A DNA stretch of 60,592 nucleotides from SIG307 sp964545045 (GCA_964545045.1 CAZJEN010000021.1:1-60592); one strand, 5' to 3'. Positions 16,103 through 25,556 are shown, numbered from the stretch's first letter. Program-made: numbers and translations. The notes: generated by a model not told the origin, from the letters alone.

Positions 16103-17767
16103 TTAGCCCTGCAACAAGGAGAGAACACCCTGGGTAGCCTGATTTGCCTGAGCCAGCATGGACTGGGAAGCTTGGGAAAGGATGTTATTCTTGCTGTACT
16201 CTACCATCTCGGCAGCCATATCTACGTCGCGGATACGGGACTCTGCGGTCTGCAGGTTCTCTGCGGAGGTATCAAGGTTTGCGATGGTGTGCTCCAAACG
16301 GTTCTGTACGGCACCGAGTGCTGCACGCTGCTTGGAAACGATGGAAATTGCTCCGTCAATCTTGGTGATTGCTTCGGAAGCTCTGTCCTGCTCGTCTACG
16401 CGAACATTCTGTCCGCTGACACCGAGAGCGGAAGCGCTCATGTCGCCGATGTTAAAGGAAAGAGTCTGTCCTTCGTTTGCACCGATCTGTAATCTCATGC
16501 CGCCGGTGGAATTCACACTGTCGTACCAGTTCTGGGTAAGGAATGCATCTTCGTCACCTAAGCCGGTACCGCCGGTAAGGTTAAGGATGACACTGTGGTT
16601 GGAATCGGTAACAAACAAGGTGTTCGGATTATCGGTACCGGTGCTGCCGTTACCGGATACACCGCTTAACTCAACAGACACATTAAGTCCTGCCTCTGCC
16701 AGTAAGTCCTCAATGTCCTCTGCGGTATATTCTTTACCGGACATAAGGGAGAGCTGATAGCCTGCTCTGTCATCGGCTGCAACAATATCGGTAAGACTTG
16801 TTGCGGACATGGTATAAGTCGGAGCAGTGTTTAATGTTGCGGTTTCTTTGCCTTCGTTTGCATTGAACTTAATTTCGATGTCGATGTTGTAGTCCTGACC
16901 GTACTTGTTGGAAGTAATCTTAATTGCGTTTGCACCAACAAAGTTCGGAGAGGTTGCCGAAATCACGTCCGCGGATGTGGTTGCCTTCTGACCTGCTACG
17001 GTAGCCGGGGTTGCCTTGGAGTTTTCAGCGGTTGCCGTAAATACACCGGTAGCAAACTTCATAGTAACGTCTGCCGGAGTGTTCTTCGCGGTGGAGTCTT
17101 CCTGCTTTGCGTTTTTGATTAAGTTATCGATGTCGGCCTGGGTATAGGTCTTGTTCTCTGCAAGGTTAATGGTTAAAGAAGTACCTGCAGCATCCCAGAT
17201 AGCAGACTCGCCACCTACGGTTGCAGTGGTATTGGTGCTGATGGAAACACCGTTAATATTAGAGGTAACAAATGCACCGTGTACACCGCTGTACTGACCA
17301 TACTTCGGACCTGCGGTGGTGTTGGTAGATGCGATACCGTCAAAGGAACCGTCCAGGAGCTTCATGGTGTTGAACTCGGTGGTTTCTGCGATACGGTCAA
17401 GCTCGTCCTGTAACTGCTCGATTTCATCCTGGATATTTCCGCGGTCGTCATCGGTTTCGGTACCGTTGGCTGCCTGTACGGCAAGCTGACGCATTCTTTG
17501 TAAAATACTGTGGGATTCGTTCAGTGCACCTTCTGCGGTCTGGATTAAAGAAATACCGTCTTCCGCATTGGTAGAAGCCTGAGTAAGACCACGAATCTGG
17601 CTTCTCATCTTTTCGGAAATCGCAAGACCTGCTGCATCATCTGCTGCACGGTTAATGCGATAACCGGAAGAAAGCTTTTCCGTGGACTTCTGAAGATTGG
17701 TAGAAACAATGCCTAACATACGGTTGGCATTCATGGATTGCATGTTGTGTTGAACAATCATTGCCAT
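16103..17767 (-). CDS. Flagellin (upstream copy)
   Basis: Start at 17767 after GAGGAGGGA. 554 residues with the same conserved ends as the downstream copy (MAMIVQHNMQSMNANRML, AADDAAGLAISEKMRSQIRG, NQATQGVLSLLQG). The surface-exposed middle differs: for example, it has insertions such as PATVAGQKATTSADVIS and 'SGNGSTGTDNPNTLF'. The two genes clearly arose by duplication. It has its own sigma-28 promoter and GGA-hairpin leader. Two major flagellins allow mixed or alternative filaments. No recombinase gene or inversion site is seen that would suggest phase variation. Confidence 0.96.
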   Translation of the reverse strand: MAMIVQHNMQSMNANRMLGIVSTNLQKSTEKLSSGYRINRAADDAAGLAISEKMRSQIRGLTQASTNAEDGISLIQTAEGALNESHSILQRMRQLAVQAANGTETDDDRGNIQDEIEQLQDELDRIAETTEFNTMKLLDGSFDGIASTNTTAGPKYGQYSGVHGAFVTSNINGVSISTNTTATVGGESAIWDAAGTSLTINLAENKTYTQADIDNLIKNAKQEDSTAKNTPADVTMKFATGVFTATAENSKATPATVAGQKATTSADVISATSPNFVGANAIKITSNKYGQDYNIDIEIKFNANEGKETATLNTAPTYTMSATSLTDIVAADDRAGYQLSLMSGKEYTAEDIEDLLAEAGLNVSVELSGVSGNGSTGTDNPNTLFVTDSNHSVILNLTGGTGLGDEDAFLTQNWYDSVNSTGGMRLQIGANEGQTLSFNIGDMSASALGVSGQNVRVDEQDRASEAITKIDGAISIVSKQRAALGAVQNRLEHTIANLDTSAENLQTAESRIRDVDMAAEMVEYSKNNILSQASQSMLAQANQATQGVLSLLQG

Positions 17768-17830
17768 AATAGGTCCCTCCTCGATTTGGATTAAAGTGAT
17801 AGGTTGTATTTTTCTAACATGAAATACAGT

Positions 17831-17867
17831 CTTCGAGTCCGTTCGAGAAGTTACTGAATCCTTTCAG
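17831..17867 (-). promoter_or_regulatory. Flagellin leader: two GGA-loop hairpins, probable CsrA sites
   Basis: On the minus strand: CTGAAAGGATTCAG (17854-17867) and CTTCTCGAACGGACTCGAAG (17831-17850). The loops AAGGA and ACGGA match those of the other flagellin leader, while stem bases change in a partly compensatory way. The order and spacing of the two hairpins are conserved. Confidence 0.55.
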
Positions 17868-17896
17868 CACAACTGTCATTCATTTGTTTGACTATG

Positions 17897-17924
17897 ATAT
17901 CGACAGTTTTTTTGAGATACTTAA
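17897..17924 (-). promoter_or_regulatory. Sigma-28 flagellar promoter, upstream flagellin
   Basis: Minus strand TTAA (17921-17924), 16 bases, GTCGATAT (17897-17904). Adjacent bases GTATCTC match the other flagellin promoter at the same register. The 348-base gap 17768-18115 otherwise holds the leader, AT-rich DNA and the divergent exporter promoter. Confidence 0.7.
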
Positions 17925-18017
17925 CATTAAAATTAAAAAAACACAAAAAATTGTATGAGACAAAGGTCCTAACGCCACATATAGATATATAAATAAGAAG
18001 AGAAGCATTCTCTTGCG

Positions 18018-18046
18018 TTGACACTCCTACCGAGATTTGCTATAAT
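18018..18046 (+). promoter_or_regulatory. Consensus sigma-A promoter of the ABC exporter
   Basis: TTGACA (18018-18023), 17 bases, TATAAT (18041-18046), preceded by TGC. Both hexamers match consensus. The 69-base leader shows no clear attenuator. Confidence 0.9.
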
Positions 18047-18115
18047 CAGCTTGATTGTTTGAAGGATGACGGGATACCTTATAGAGGAACGTCGGTATTA
18101 TGCGGAGGGATTTTT

Positions 18116-19858
18116 ATGTTTCGATTAGTGAAATATTTAAAGAACTATAAGAAAGAAAGTATTATCGGACCGCTGTTTAAGATGCTGGAGGCTTTTTTTG
18201 AGCTTTTGGTACCGCTTGTGGTAGCGGATATGATTGATAACGGGATTGCAAAAGGTGACATGACCTACATTTATAAGGCGGCATTTATTATGGTTTTGCT
18301 TGGTGTGGTGGGACTTGTCTGCTCTTTGACTGCCCAGTTTTTCTCGGCAAAGGCATCCGTGGGCTTCGGTACGGAGTTACGGGACGATTTGTTTGCACAT
18401 ATGAACAAATTGTCTTATGCGGAGCTGGATAAGGCGGGGACTTCAACGCTTGTGACCCGGATTACCAGTGATATGAATCAGGTACAGTCCGGTGTGAATA
18501 TTATTCTGCGTCTGTTTCTGCGTTCCCCGTTTATTGTAGTGGGTGCGTTGGCTGCAGCTTTTTTGGTAAATACGAAGGTGGCAATGATTTTCTTAATTGC
18601 AACGCCGATTCTTGCACTGATTATTTACGGAATTATGGTGCTTACTATCCCGATGTATTCAAAGGTACAGAAGGCGCTGGATCGGATTTCGCTCGCAACC
18701 AGAGAAGGGTTAAACGGCACAAGGGTAATTCGTGCCTTCGGAAGACAACAGGATGAAACGGAGGAATTTGCCGGGGATTGCAATCAACTGTTAAAGTTTC
18801 AGAAACGTGTAGGGAAGGTTTCTGCGGCAATGAATCCGTTGACTTATGTGGTGGTGAATCTTGCCATTGCAGCCATTATTATGCAGGGCGGCAAGCAGGT
18901 AGATGCCGGTGTGATTACCCAGGGTGAGGTCATTGCTCTGGTAAATTATATGACCCAGATTTTGAATGCGCTGGTGGCGTTACAGGTGTTGATTGTTTCT
19001 ATTACCAAGGCACTGGCCTCCGCAAAGCGTGTCAATGAGGTGCTGGATTTGCGGCCGACGGTGTCGGATAAGGAAGATGGTTACAGCTTGCAAAATACGG
19101 GCATAGAAGATGCCCCTGCAGTGGTATTCGAGCACGTATCCTTTACTTATCCGGGAGCCAAGGGAGAGGCACTTTCCGATGTTTCTTTTGCTGTAAAGAA
19201 AGGACAGACGGTAGGTATCATCGGTGGCACCGGTTTCGGTAAGTCGTCTCTTGTAAATCTGATTCCTCGATTTTATGATGTAACGAAGGGTGCGGTATTG
19301 GTGAACGGTGTTGATGTACGGGACTATCCGCAAAGAGAGCTTCGTGCGAAAATCGGTATGGTGCCGCAAAAAGCGGTTCTGTTTTCCGGAACCATCCGGG
19401 ATAATATGAAGTGGGGCAAGGAAGATGCCACAGACGAAGAAATTTATGAGGCACTTTCCATTGCACAGGCAAAGAGCTTTGTGGATGCTAAGAAAGGCGG
19501 ATTGGATTATCAGTTAAACCAGGGAGGTAAAAATCTTTCCGGCGGTCAGAGACAACGTCTCACCATTGCGAGAGCTTTGGTAAGAAAGCCGGAGATTCTG
19601 ATATTGGACGACAGTGCATCGGCACTGGATTTTGCAACGGATGCGGCACTGAGACGCGCACTTGCCGAGCGGACGAAGGGGATGACGGTGTTTATGGTAT
19701 CCCAGAGAACGGCGACCATTCAAAATGCGGATGTAATTATCGTATTGGAGGACGGCGAAGTGGCGGGTATCGGTACACATAAAGAATTACTGGAGTCCTG
19801 TGAGGAATACAAAGAAATCTGTCAGTCCCAGGTTTCCGCAGAGGAGGTGGGAGCATGA
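18116..19858 (+). CDS. Heterodimeric ABC exporter, degenerate-site subunit
   Basis: ATG 18116 after CGGAGGGA; the frame extends to 18059 without a ribosome site. 580 residues: six membrane helices (about 1-300) then an ATPase domain. Walker A is GGTGFGKSS and the signature is LSGGQRQR. Walker B reads LILDDSASALD with Asp in place of the catalytic Glu, and the switch region reads VSQRTAT with Gln in place of His. These changes mark the non-catalytic composite site of heterodimeric exporters such as TM287/288 or BmrCD. Its stop overlaps the start of the partner gene. Substrate is unknown; multidrug or peptide export is typical. Confidence 0.92.
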   Translation: MFRLVKYLKNYKKESIIGPLFKMLEAFFELLVPLVVADMIDNGIAKGDMTYIYKAAFIMVLLGVVGLVCSLTAQFFSAKASVGFGTELRDDLFAHMNKLSYAELDKAGTSTLVTRITSDMNQVQSGVNIILRLFLRSPFIVVGALAAAFLVNTKVAMIFLIATPILALIIYGIMVLTIPMYSKVQKALDRISLATREGLNGTRVIRAFGRQQDETEEFAGDCNQLLKFQKRVGKVSAAMNPLTYVVVNLAIAAIIMQGGKQVDAGVITQGEVIALVNYMTQILNALVALQVLIVSITKALASAKRVNEVLDLRPTVSDKEDGYSLQNTGIEDAPAVVFEHVSFTYPGAKGEALSDVSFAVKKGQTVGIIGGTGFGKSSLVNLIPRFYDVTKGAVLVNGVDVRDYPQRELRAKIGMVPQKAVLFSGTIRDNMKWGKEDATDEEIYEALSIAQAKSFVDAKKGGLDYQLNQGGKNLSGGQRQRLTIARALVRKPEILILDDSASALDFATDAALRRALAERTKGMTVFMVSQRTATIQNADVIIVLEDGEVAGIGTHKELLESCEEYKEICQSQVSAEEVGA

Positions 19859-21627
19859 AAAAGAGAACCGAAAATGCCGCGACCTTAGTCCGGGTGATTG
19901 CGTTAATCAAACCGTATTTGTGGTTGATGTGTCTTTCTCTTTTGTTTGCGGTAATTACCGTAGTAACCACACTTTATGCTCCGGTGCTGACCGGACAAGC
20001 CATTGACCATGTGGTCGGTGCGGGAAATGTGGATTTTAAGGCGATTTTGCCGATACTGATAAAGTTTTTAGTCGTAGTTGGGATTATGGCAGCATCGAGC
20101 TGGATTATGAGTCTTTGTAACAACAAGATTGCATTTCACGTAGTACGGGATTTGAGAACAAAGGTATATGCCCATGTGCAGAAGCTGCCTCTCCGTTATC
20201 TGGATTCTCATCCCAACGGAGACACCTTAAGCCGTATTGTGACAGATATCGATCAGTTGTCCGACGGACTTTTGATGGGCTTTTCCCAACTGTTTACCGG
20301 AGTGGTGACCATTGCGGCAACCTTAGGCTTTATGCTTTCTATTCATGTGGGAATTGCACTTTTGGTTGTGGTATTGACGCCGGTGTCTCTGTTTGTGGCG
20401 GCGTTTATTGCAAAACGGACTTACTCCTTATTTCAGGCGCAGTCTAAGGTGCGGGCGGAGATGACGTCCCTTGTGGAGGAACTGGTAGGAAATCAAAAGG
20501 TAGTGACAGCATTCAATTATGAAGAAAAGGCGGAGGAGCGTTTTTACGATGTGAACCATCGCTTACAGAAGGTGGGAATCAAGGCGATTTTCTTTTCCTC
20601 TCTGACCAATCCGTGTACCCGCTTTGTAAACGGCCTGGTCTATACCGGTGTAGGTATATTCGGAGGATTTGTGGCACTTACGGCTGGTCCTGCGGTGCTT
20701 ACCATCGGTCAGCTGTCCTGCTTCTTATCCTATGCGAACCAGTATACGAAGCCGTTTAACGAAATTTCTTCTGTTATTACGGAGCTTCAGAATGCGCTGG
20801 CTTCTGCAAAGAGAGTGTTTGATTTGCTTGATGAGCCGGAGCAGATACCGGATAAGGAAGATGCGGTTGTGCTTGCGGATGCGGAAGGTACGGTGGGCTT
20901 GGAACACGTAGCATTTTCTTATGTGCCGTCGGTGCCGCTTTTAAAGGATGTGACCTTACATGTTAAGCCGGGACAGCGTGTGGCAATTGTAGGTCCTACC
21001 GGTTGCGGCAAGACGACTCTCATCAATCTTTTGATGCGATTCTACGATGTAAATAAGGGAGCCATTACGGTGGACGGTACGGATGTCCGGGATATGACGC
21101 GGGAATCCCTGCGGGAAAACTACGGTATGGTATTGCAGGAAACCTGGTTAAAGTCCGGTACCATTGCGGAGAACATCGCATACGGTCGTCCGGACGCTAC
21201 GATGGAAGAAATTGAAGAGGCGGCAAGAGCTTCTTATGCCCACAACTTTATCCGAAGATTAAAGGACGGTTATCAGACTGTAATTGCAGAGGATGGAGGT
21301 AATTTGTCCCAGGGACAAAAGCAGCTTCTTTGTATTGCGAGAGTAATGCTTTGCTTGCCGCCGATGTTGATTTTGGATGAGGCGACTTCTTCCATCGATA
21401 CCCGTATGGAGGTCCGCATCCAGCGCGCGTTCCATAAGATGATGAAGGGACGTACCAGTTTTATTGTAGCCCATCGTTTGTCTACGATTCGCGAGGCGGA
21501 TGTGATTCTTGTAATGAAGGACGGCGATATCATCGAGCAGGGAACTCACGAGGAGCTTCTGGCGCAAGGAGGTTTTTATCATAATTTGTATTACAGCGGA
21601 GCACCGGAAGAACAGGCGGCGGAGTAA
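19855..21627 (+). CDS. Heterodimeric ABC exporter, catalytic subunit
   Basis: ATG 19855 overlaps the previous stop by four bases (ATGA), so the two are translationally coupled. 590 residues: six membrane helices, Walker A GPTGCGKTT, Walker B LILDEATSSID with the catalytic Glu, and switch His in VAHRLST. The signature is LSQGQKQ rather than LSGGQ, which pairs with the degenerate Walker B of the partner across the dimer. Together they form one complete and one degenerate ATP site. The 171-base gap after the stop is AT-rich with no convincing terminator. Confidence 0.93.
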   Translation: MKKRTENAATLVRVIALIKPYLWLMCLSLLFAVITVVTTLYAPVLTGQAIDHVVGAGNVDFKAILPILIKFLVVVGIMAASSWIMSLCNNKIAFHVVRDLRTKVYAHVQKLPLRYLDSHPNGDTLSRIVTDIDQLSDGLLMGFSQLFTGVVTIAATLGFMLSIHVGIALLVVVLTPVSLFVAAFIAKRTYSLFQAQSKVRAEMTSLVEELVGNQKVVTAFNYEEKAEERFYDVNHRLQKVGIKAIFFSSLTNPCTRFVNGLVYTGVGIFGGFVALTAGPAVLTIGQLSCFLSYANQYTKPFNEISSVITELQNALASAKRVFDLLDEPEQIPDKEDAVVLADAEGTVGLEHVAFSYVPSVPLLKDVTLHVKPGQRVAIVGPTGCGKTTLINLLMRFYDVNKGAITVDGTDVRDMTRESLRENYGMVLQETWLKSGTIAENIAYGRPDATMEEIEEAARASYAHNFIRRLKDGYQTVIAEDGGNLSQGQKQLLCIARVMLCLPPMLILDEATSSIDTRMEVRIQRAFHKMMKGRTSFIVAHRLSTIREADVILVMKDGDIIEQGTHEELLAQGGFYHNLYYSGAPEEQAAE

Positions 21628-21798
21628 ATAAAAATTATTTTAAAAAATTTTCGACTTTTTTGGAACCGGATTGTGACAAGCTTCGTCAATGTATCAGTGG
21701 GACGAAGAAAGACCACATAAATCGGACCGAACCGTAAAGGGAGACGGGGGTGTCCAAAAAACTAAAAACGTAAATAAAAGAAAGAGAGAGATAAGATT

Positions 21799-22869
21799 AT
21801 GAGAATGAGAAAATTTTTAGCAGTAGCACTTTCCGTAGCCATGGTATTCAGCATGGTGGCATGCGGCAAGAAGGACGACACCAAGAATCCGGGCGAGGGT
21901 GAGAACATTACCGCAACCGTAGAGCCGACCAATCCGGCAGTGGATGAGTCCGGCGATAATGCAGAAGGCGGCGTAATTACTCCGGACTTTACTGCAGGCA
22001 CCGCAGGCGAGAAGCTTTGGAATGCGTTCCTTGACACTATGAAGGCAAATCCGGAAACCGCTCCGATTGATGTGGCAAACACCCTTGCTACCAATCCGGT
22101 GATTCAGTTCATGGCCGGTGGTATGGAAGTAGAGCCGGGTTACCTTGCAGGGTTCTCCGCGGATGTTAACGGTTTTGAAAAAGGTGCACAGTACGGTCCG
22201 ATGATGGGTTCCATCGCATTCGCAGGCTATATTTTTGAACTGGCTGACGGTGCGGATGTAAAGGCATTTATCGAGAACTTAAAGAGCGTGGCCGATCCGA
22301 GATGGAATATCTGCGTATCCGCAGATTATACTCAGGTAGGTGCTTATGGCAATACCGTATACTTCCTCATGTATCCGGCAGAGATGGACAACGCTGCTCC
22401 GGAAGGCGGCGAAGGTGCAGGTGAAGCTGTAGATGCAACCGTAATTTATCCGGATGTGGAAATGGGCTCCTGGGGCGAGACTCTTTGGGAGGCATTTGAG
22501 ACGACTATGAACGACAATCCGTCTTCTACTGCTGTGGATGCCGCATTCATGCTTTCCATGCACGAGTCTATTCCGTTTATGGCCGGCTCCGCAGAGATTA
22601 TGCCGGGTCTACTTGCAGGCTTCAATAACTACGAGGTTACCGGTTTTAAGAGCGGCGCAATGTTTGGCCCGATGATGGGTTCCACCGCTTTTATCGGTTA
22701 TGTATTCGAGTTAGAGGAAGGTGCCGATATCGAAGGGTTCATGACTGCTCTTACCGATAACTGTGACCCAAGATGGAATATCTGTGTTGAGGCAGACCAG
22801 ACCGTAGTAGGAGCTTACAACAATATGGTATTTTTCCTTATGTGTCCGATTTCCAACCAGGGTGAATAA
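21799..22869 (+). CDS. Lipoprotein with two tandem copies of an unrecognised domain
   Basis: Start taken at ATG 21799 after GAGAGAGA; ATG 21805 is an equally possible start. 356 residues. Signal peptide ends SMVAC (lipid Cys about 23), then an acidic linker. Two copies of a ~120-residue domain follow (about 70-195 and 225-350). Shared segments in each copy are LW.AF, 'PG.LAGF', 'GPMMGS.AF.GY.FEL', 'DPRWNIC' and 'VGAY.N.V.FLM'. I do not recognise the family. It precedes an MBOAT/DHHW pair, separated by its own terminator. A surface role linked to glycan acylation is only a guess from position. Confidence 0.75.
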   Translation: MRMRKFLAVALSVAMVFSMVACGKKDDTKNPGEGENITATVEPTNPAVDESGDNAEGGVITPDFTAGTAGEKLWNAFLDTMKANPETAPIDVANTLATNPVIQFMAGGMEVEPGYLAGFSADVNGFEKGAQYGPMMGSIAFAGYIFELADGADVKAFIENLKSVADPRWNICVSADYTQVGAYGNTVYFLMYPAEMDNAAPEGGEGAGEAVDATVIYPDVEMGSWGETLWEAFETTMNDNPSSTAVDAAFMLSMHESIPFMAGSAEIMPGLLAGFNNYEVTGFKSGAMFGPMMGSTAFIGYVFELEEGADIEGFMTALTDNCDPRWNICVEADQTVVGAYNNMVFFLMCPISNQGE

Positions 22870-22882
22870 TTAAGTAAATATT

Positions 22883-22914
22883 TGGGCACTTCATAAATGG
22901 GGTGCCCTTATTTT
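22883..22914 (+). terminator. Rho-independent terminator after the duplicated-domain lipoprotein
   Basis: Stem GGGCAC/GTGCCC with flanking weak pairs around a 12-base loop, then TTATTTT. Confidence 0.75.
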
Positions 22915-22987
22915 ATGGATGAGTGTTTGAACCGAACTTCGCATAACTATACGGAGAAGTACATTTTAGAAAGAAGGAGGGATTCTT

Positions 22988-24391
22988 CTGTTATTTTCCA
23001 CCATTAGCTTTATTTACTACTTTTTGGCAGCGGTAATGATTTTATACTTTATCGTTCCGTTTAAACTCAAGAATCTGGTACTCTTGGTTGCCAGCTTATT
23101 CTTCTATTTTTACGGAGAACCGGTGTATACCCTGCTTATGATTGCAACCATTCTGTCCAGTTACATTCACGGACTTTTGATAGATAAGTTCCGTGGGACG
23201 GTGTGGTCCAAGGTGTTTCTTTGGTCCAGTGTGGTGACCAGTATCGGAGCACTTGGTTTCTTTAAGTATTCGGATTTCTTTATCAGCAATGTGAATTCGT
23301 TGTTTAAGACCGAGTTTTCGCTGCTCGGGATTGCCCTCCCGATCGGTATCAGCTTCTATACCTTCCAGACTTTAAGCTACACCATCGATGTATATCGTGG
23401 GGATGCGAAGGTGCAGAAAAGTCCGATTTGTCTGGCAACCTATGTGGCATTGTTTCCGCAGCTCATTGCGGGACCGATTGTAAGATATACCACTGTAGAG
23501 GAGGAACTTTCTCACAGAACCCATTCCTTTGAGAAGTTCGGTTCCGGTGTAACGAGATTTATTATCGGCTTGTCCAAAAAGGTACTGATTGCGGATACTT
23601 TAGGAGGTCTTGCAACCACCATGCACGGTATGGAGGAAGCTACGGTAGCGGGGTATTGGATGTATGCGATTGCCATTTCCTTGCAGTTATACTTTGACTT
23701 TTCCGGTTATTCGGATATGGCTATCGGTATGGGCCGGATGTTTGGATTCCATTTCCTTGAGAACTTTAACTATCCGTTTATTTCGAGGAGTATTGCGGAG
23801 TTCTGGAGAAGATGGCATATGTCTCTCGGCACCTGGTTCCGTGACTATGTGTACATTCCGATGGGCGGAAACCGTGTATCTAAAGGCCGTTGGTTTTTTA
23901 ACATTTTGACGGTATGGTTTTTAACCGGCTTCTGGCACGGCGCGGACTGGACCTTTATTATCTGGGGATTGTACTTTGCGGCATTTTTGCTTCTTGAGAA
24001 GTTTGTGCTTAACAAGGTATTTGCAAAGCTGCCGAAGTTTGTTTCCCATATTTATGTGGTGCTTGCGATTTTGATTAGCTTTGTGATTTTCAGCGGCAAC
24101 GGCTTGTCCGGTGCAATGGCAGACCTTGGCAATATGTTCGGAGCAGGCGGTATTTCTTTCTGGTCCGGCGAAACCGCATATTATCTGAGAAGCTACGGCG
24201 TAGTTCTTCTTGCGGCAATTCTCGGTGCCACACCGCTTGTAAAAACTGCAGTGCTTAAAATCAAGGAAAAACGCATCGGAGCTCTTGTGTGTGACATCTT
24301 AGAGCCGGTGTTCGTGGTAGTGATGCTTCTTGTGGTAACGGCATATTTTGTGGACGGTTCTTTCAGCCCGTTCCTGTATTTCAGATTCTAA
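22988..24391 (+). CDS. MBOAT O-acyltransferase (AlgI-like), probable CTG start
   Basis: The only ATG near the 5' end (23036) would cut off the first membrane helix. Upstream codons encode LFSTISFIYYFLAAV, the usual start of this family (homologues begin MLFS...YYFLP). AAGGAGGG (22974-22981) lies six bases before CTG 22988, which gives a 467-residue protein. About ten membrane helices; the catalytic His is in FWHGADW near residue 316. The family moves acyl groups across the membrane to extracellular polysaccharide or wall polymer. It lies 15 bases before a DHHW partner. A TTG at 23024 is another possible start. Confidence 0.88.
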   Translation: MLFSTISFIYYFLAAVMILYFIVPFKLKNLVLLVASLFFYFYGEPVYTLLMIATILSSYIHGLLIDKFRGTVWSKVFLWSSVVTSIGALGFFKYSDFFISNVNSLFKTEFSLLGIALPIGISFYTFQTLSYTIDVYRGDAKVQKSPICLATYVALFPQLIAGPIVRYTTVEEELSHRTHSFEKFGSGVTRFIIGLSKKVLIADTLGGLATTMHGMEEATVAGYWMYAIAISLQLYFDFSGYSDMAIGMGRMFGFHFLENFNYPFISRSIAEFWRRWHMSLGTWFRDYVYIPMGGNRVSKGRWFFNILTVWFLTGFWHGADWTFIIWGLYFAAFLLLEKFVLNKVFAKLPKFVSHIYVVLAILISFVIFSGNGLSGAMADLGNMFGAGGISFWSGETAYYLRSYGVVLLAAILGATPLVKTAVLKIKEKRIGALVCDILEPVFVVVMLLVVTAYFVDGSFSPFLYFRF

Positions 24392-24406
24392 AGGAGGGAG
24401 ATTATT

Positions 24407-25516
24407 ATGCAGAAAAAAGTAAAAAATATCGCTGTAACATTCTCGTTCTTAATCGCCCTTGCCTTTATGACGGGCATGTGTATAAAAATGAATTTTAATC
24501 CGGTGGAAACCTCCGAGAGTGAGAGACGACCGCTTGCGCAGTTTCCGGAAGAGATTACCTGGGAAAGTATTATAGACCGGACTACCATAGAGAAATTTGA
24601 GGATTATTCCGTGGATCAGTTCCCGTTCCGTGAGTTTTTCCGTTCCGTCAAGGCAAAGTTTCACCTGAATGTACTGGGGCTTTCCGAGAACAACGGTTTG
24701 GCGGTAAAGGATGACTATATTGCGAAAATCGAGTCGGAGTTTAATCAGGAACTGGTAGACTATTCTCTGGGTCGTTTACAATATGTGTATGAGAAGTTTC
24801 TGAAGGATAACGGTGGTGACAAGTTTGTGGCCATTGTACCGGATAAGAACTATTTCCTCGGAAAAGAGTACGGATATCCGTCTCCGAGCTACGATAAGCT
24901 GGTAGAGGATGTGAAGTCTAAGCTTTCCGGCATGGGATACATTAATCTGTTTGATGTGTTGGAATTAGAGGATTACTATAGAACCGATACCCACTGGAGT
25001 CAGGATAAAATCGGCGCGGTTGCGGATAAATTACTGACTGAGCTTGGCGCGGCAGACCGTGTGACCGGAGACTATAAGGAAAATACGCTATATCCGTTCT
25101 ATGGTGTGTATTACGGGCAGAGCGCATTGCAGCCGGAGCCGGATACGATTACCTATCTCACCAGTGATATTTTGGATGCTTGTACGGTATATGATTACGA
25201 AACCGGCAAGACCTCCGGAATCTATGATTTCGAGAAGTTTGAAGGCAAGGACGGATATGATTTCTTCCTGTCCGGAACGAAGGCACTTCTTCGTATCGAC
25301 AATCCGAATGCCACTACGGAGGAGGAATTGATTATTTTCCGTGATTCCTTCGGTTCCAGTATCACACCGCTTTTGGCGGAAGGTTACAAGAGCATTTATC
25401 TGGTAGATATCCGTTATGTAATGCCGGATTTATTGGATCGTTTTATCGATTTCGAAGGAAAAGATGTATTGTATATTTACAGTGCGTTGATTTTGAACAG
25501 TAAGTCTTTTAAGTAA
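24407..25516 (+). CDS. DHHW-family (AlgX/AlgJ-like) acetylation partner
   Basis: ATG 24407 after AAGGAGGGAG. 369 residues: one N-terminal membrane anchor (about 7-27) then an extracellular SGNH-hydrolase-like domain. DTHWS near residue 194 supplies the Asp/His pair and RDSFGSS near 311 the nucleophilic Ser, as in AlgJ/AlgX and the Clostridial DHHW family. It probably transfers the acyl group delivered by the MBOAT protein to a surface polymer. The acceptor is unknown. Confidence 0.85.
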   Translation: MQKKVKNIAVTFSFLIALAFMTGMCIKMNFNPVETSESERRPLAQFPEEITWESIIDRTTIEKFEDYSVDQFPFREFFRSVKAKFHLNVLGLSENNGLAVKDDYIAKIESEFNQELVDYSLGRLQYVYEKFLKDNGGDKFVAIVPDKNYFLGKEYGYPSPSYDKLVEDVKSKLSGMGYINLFDVLELEDYYRTDTHWSQDKIGAVADKLLTELGAADRVTGDYKENTLYPFYGVYYGQSALQPEPDTITYLTSDILDACTVYDYETGKTSGIYDFEKFEGKDGYDFFLSGTKALLRIDNPNATTEEELIIFRDSFGSSITPLLAEGYKSIYLVDIRYVMPDLLDRFIDFEGKDVLYIYSALILNSKSFK

Positions 25517-25556
25517 TTTTAGTGAAGAACTTCAAAGTGCAGAGAATCAGTGAATG

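Noticed and set aside
14086..17100. Long plus-strand reading frames across the flagellin genes
   Set aside because: They lack ribosome sites and family motifs and are antisense shadows of the two flagellin genes.
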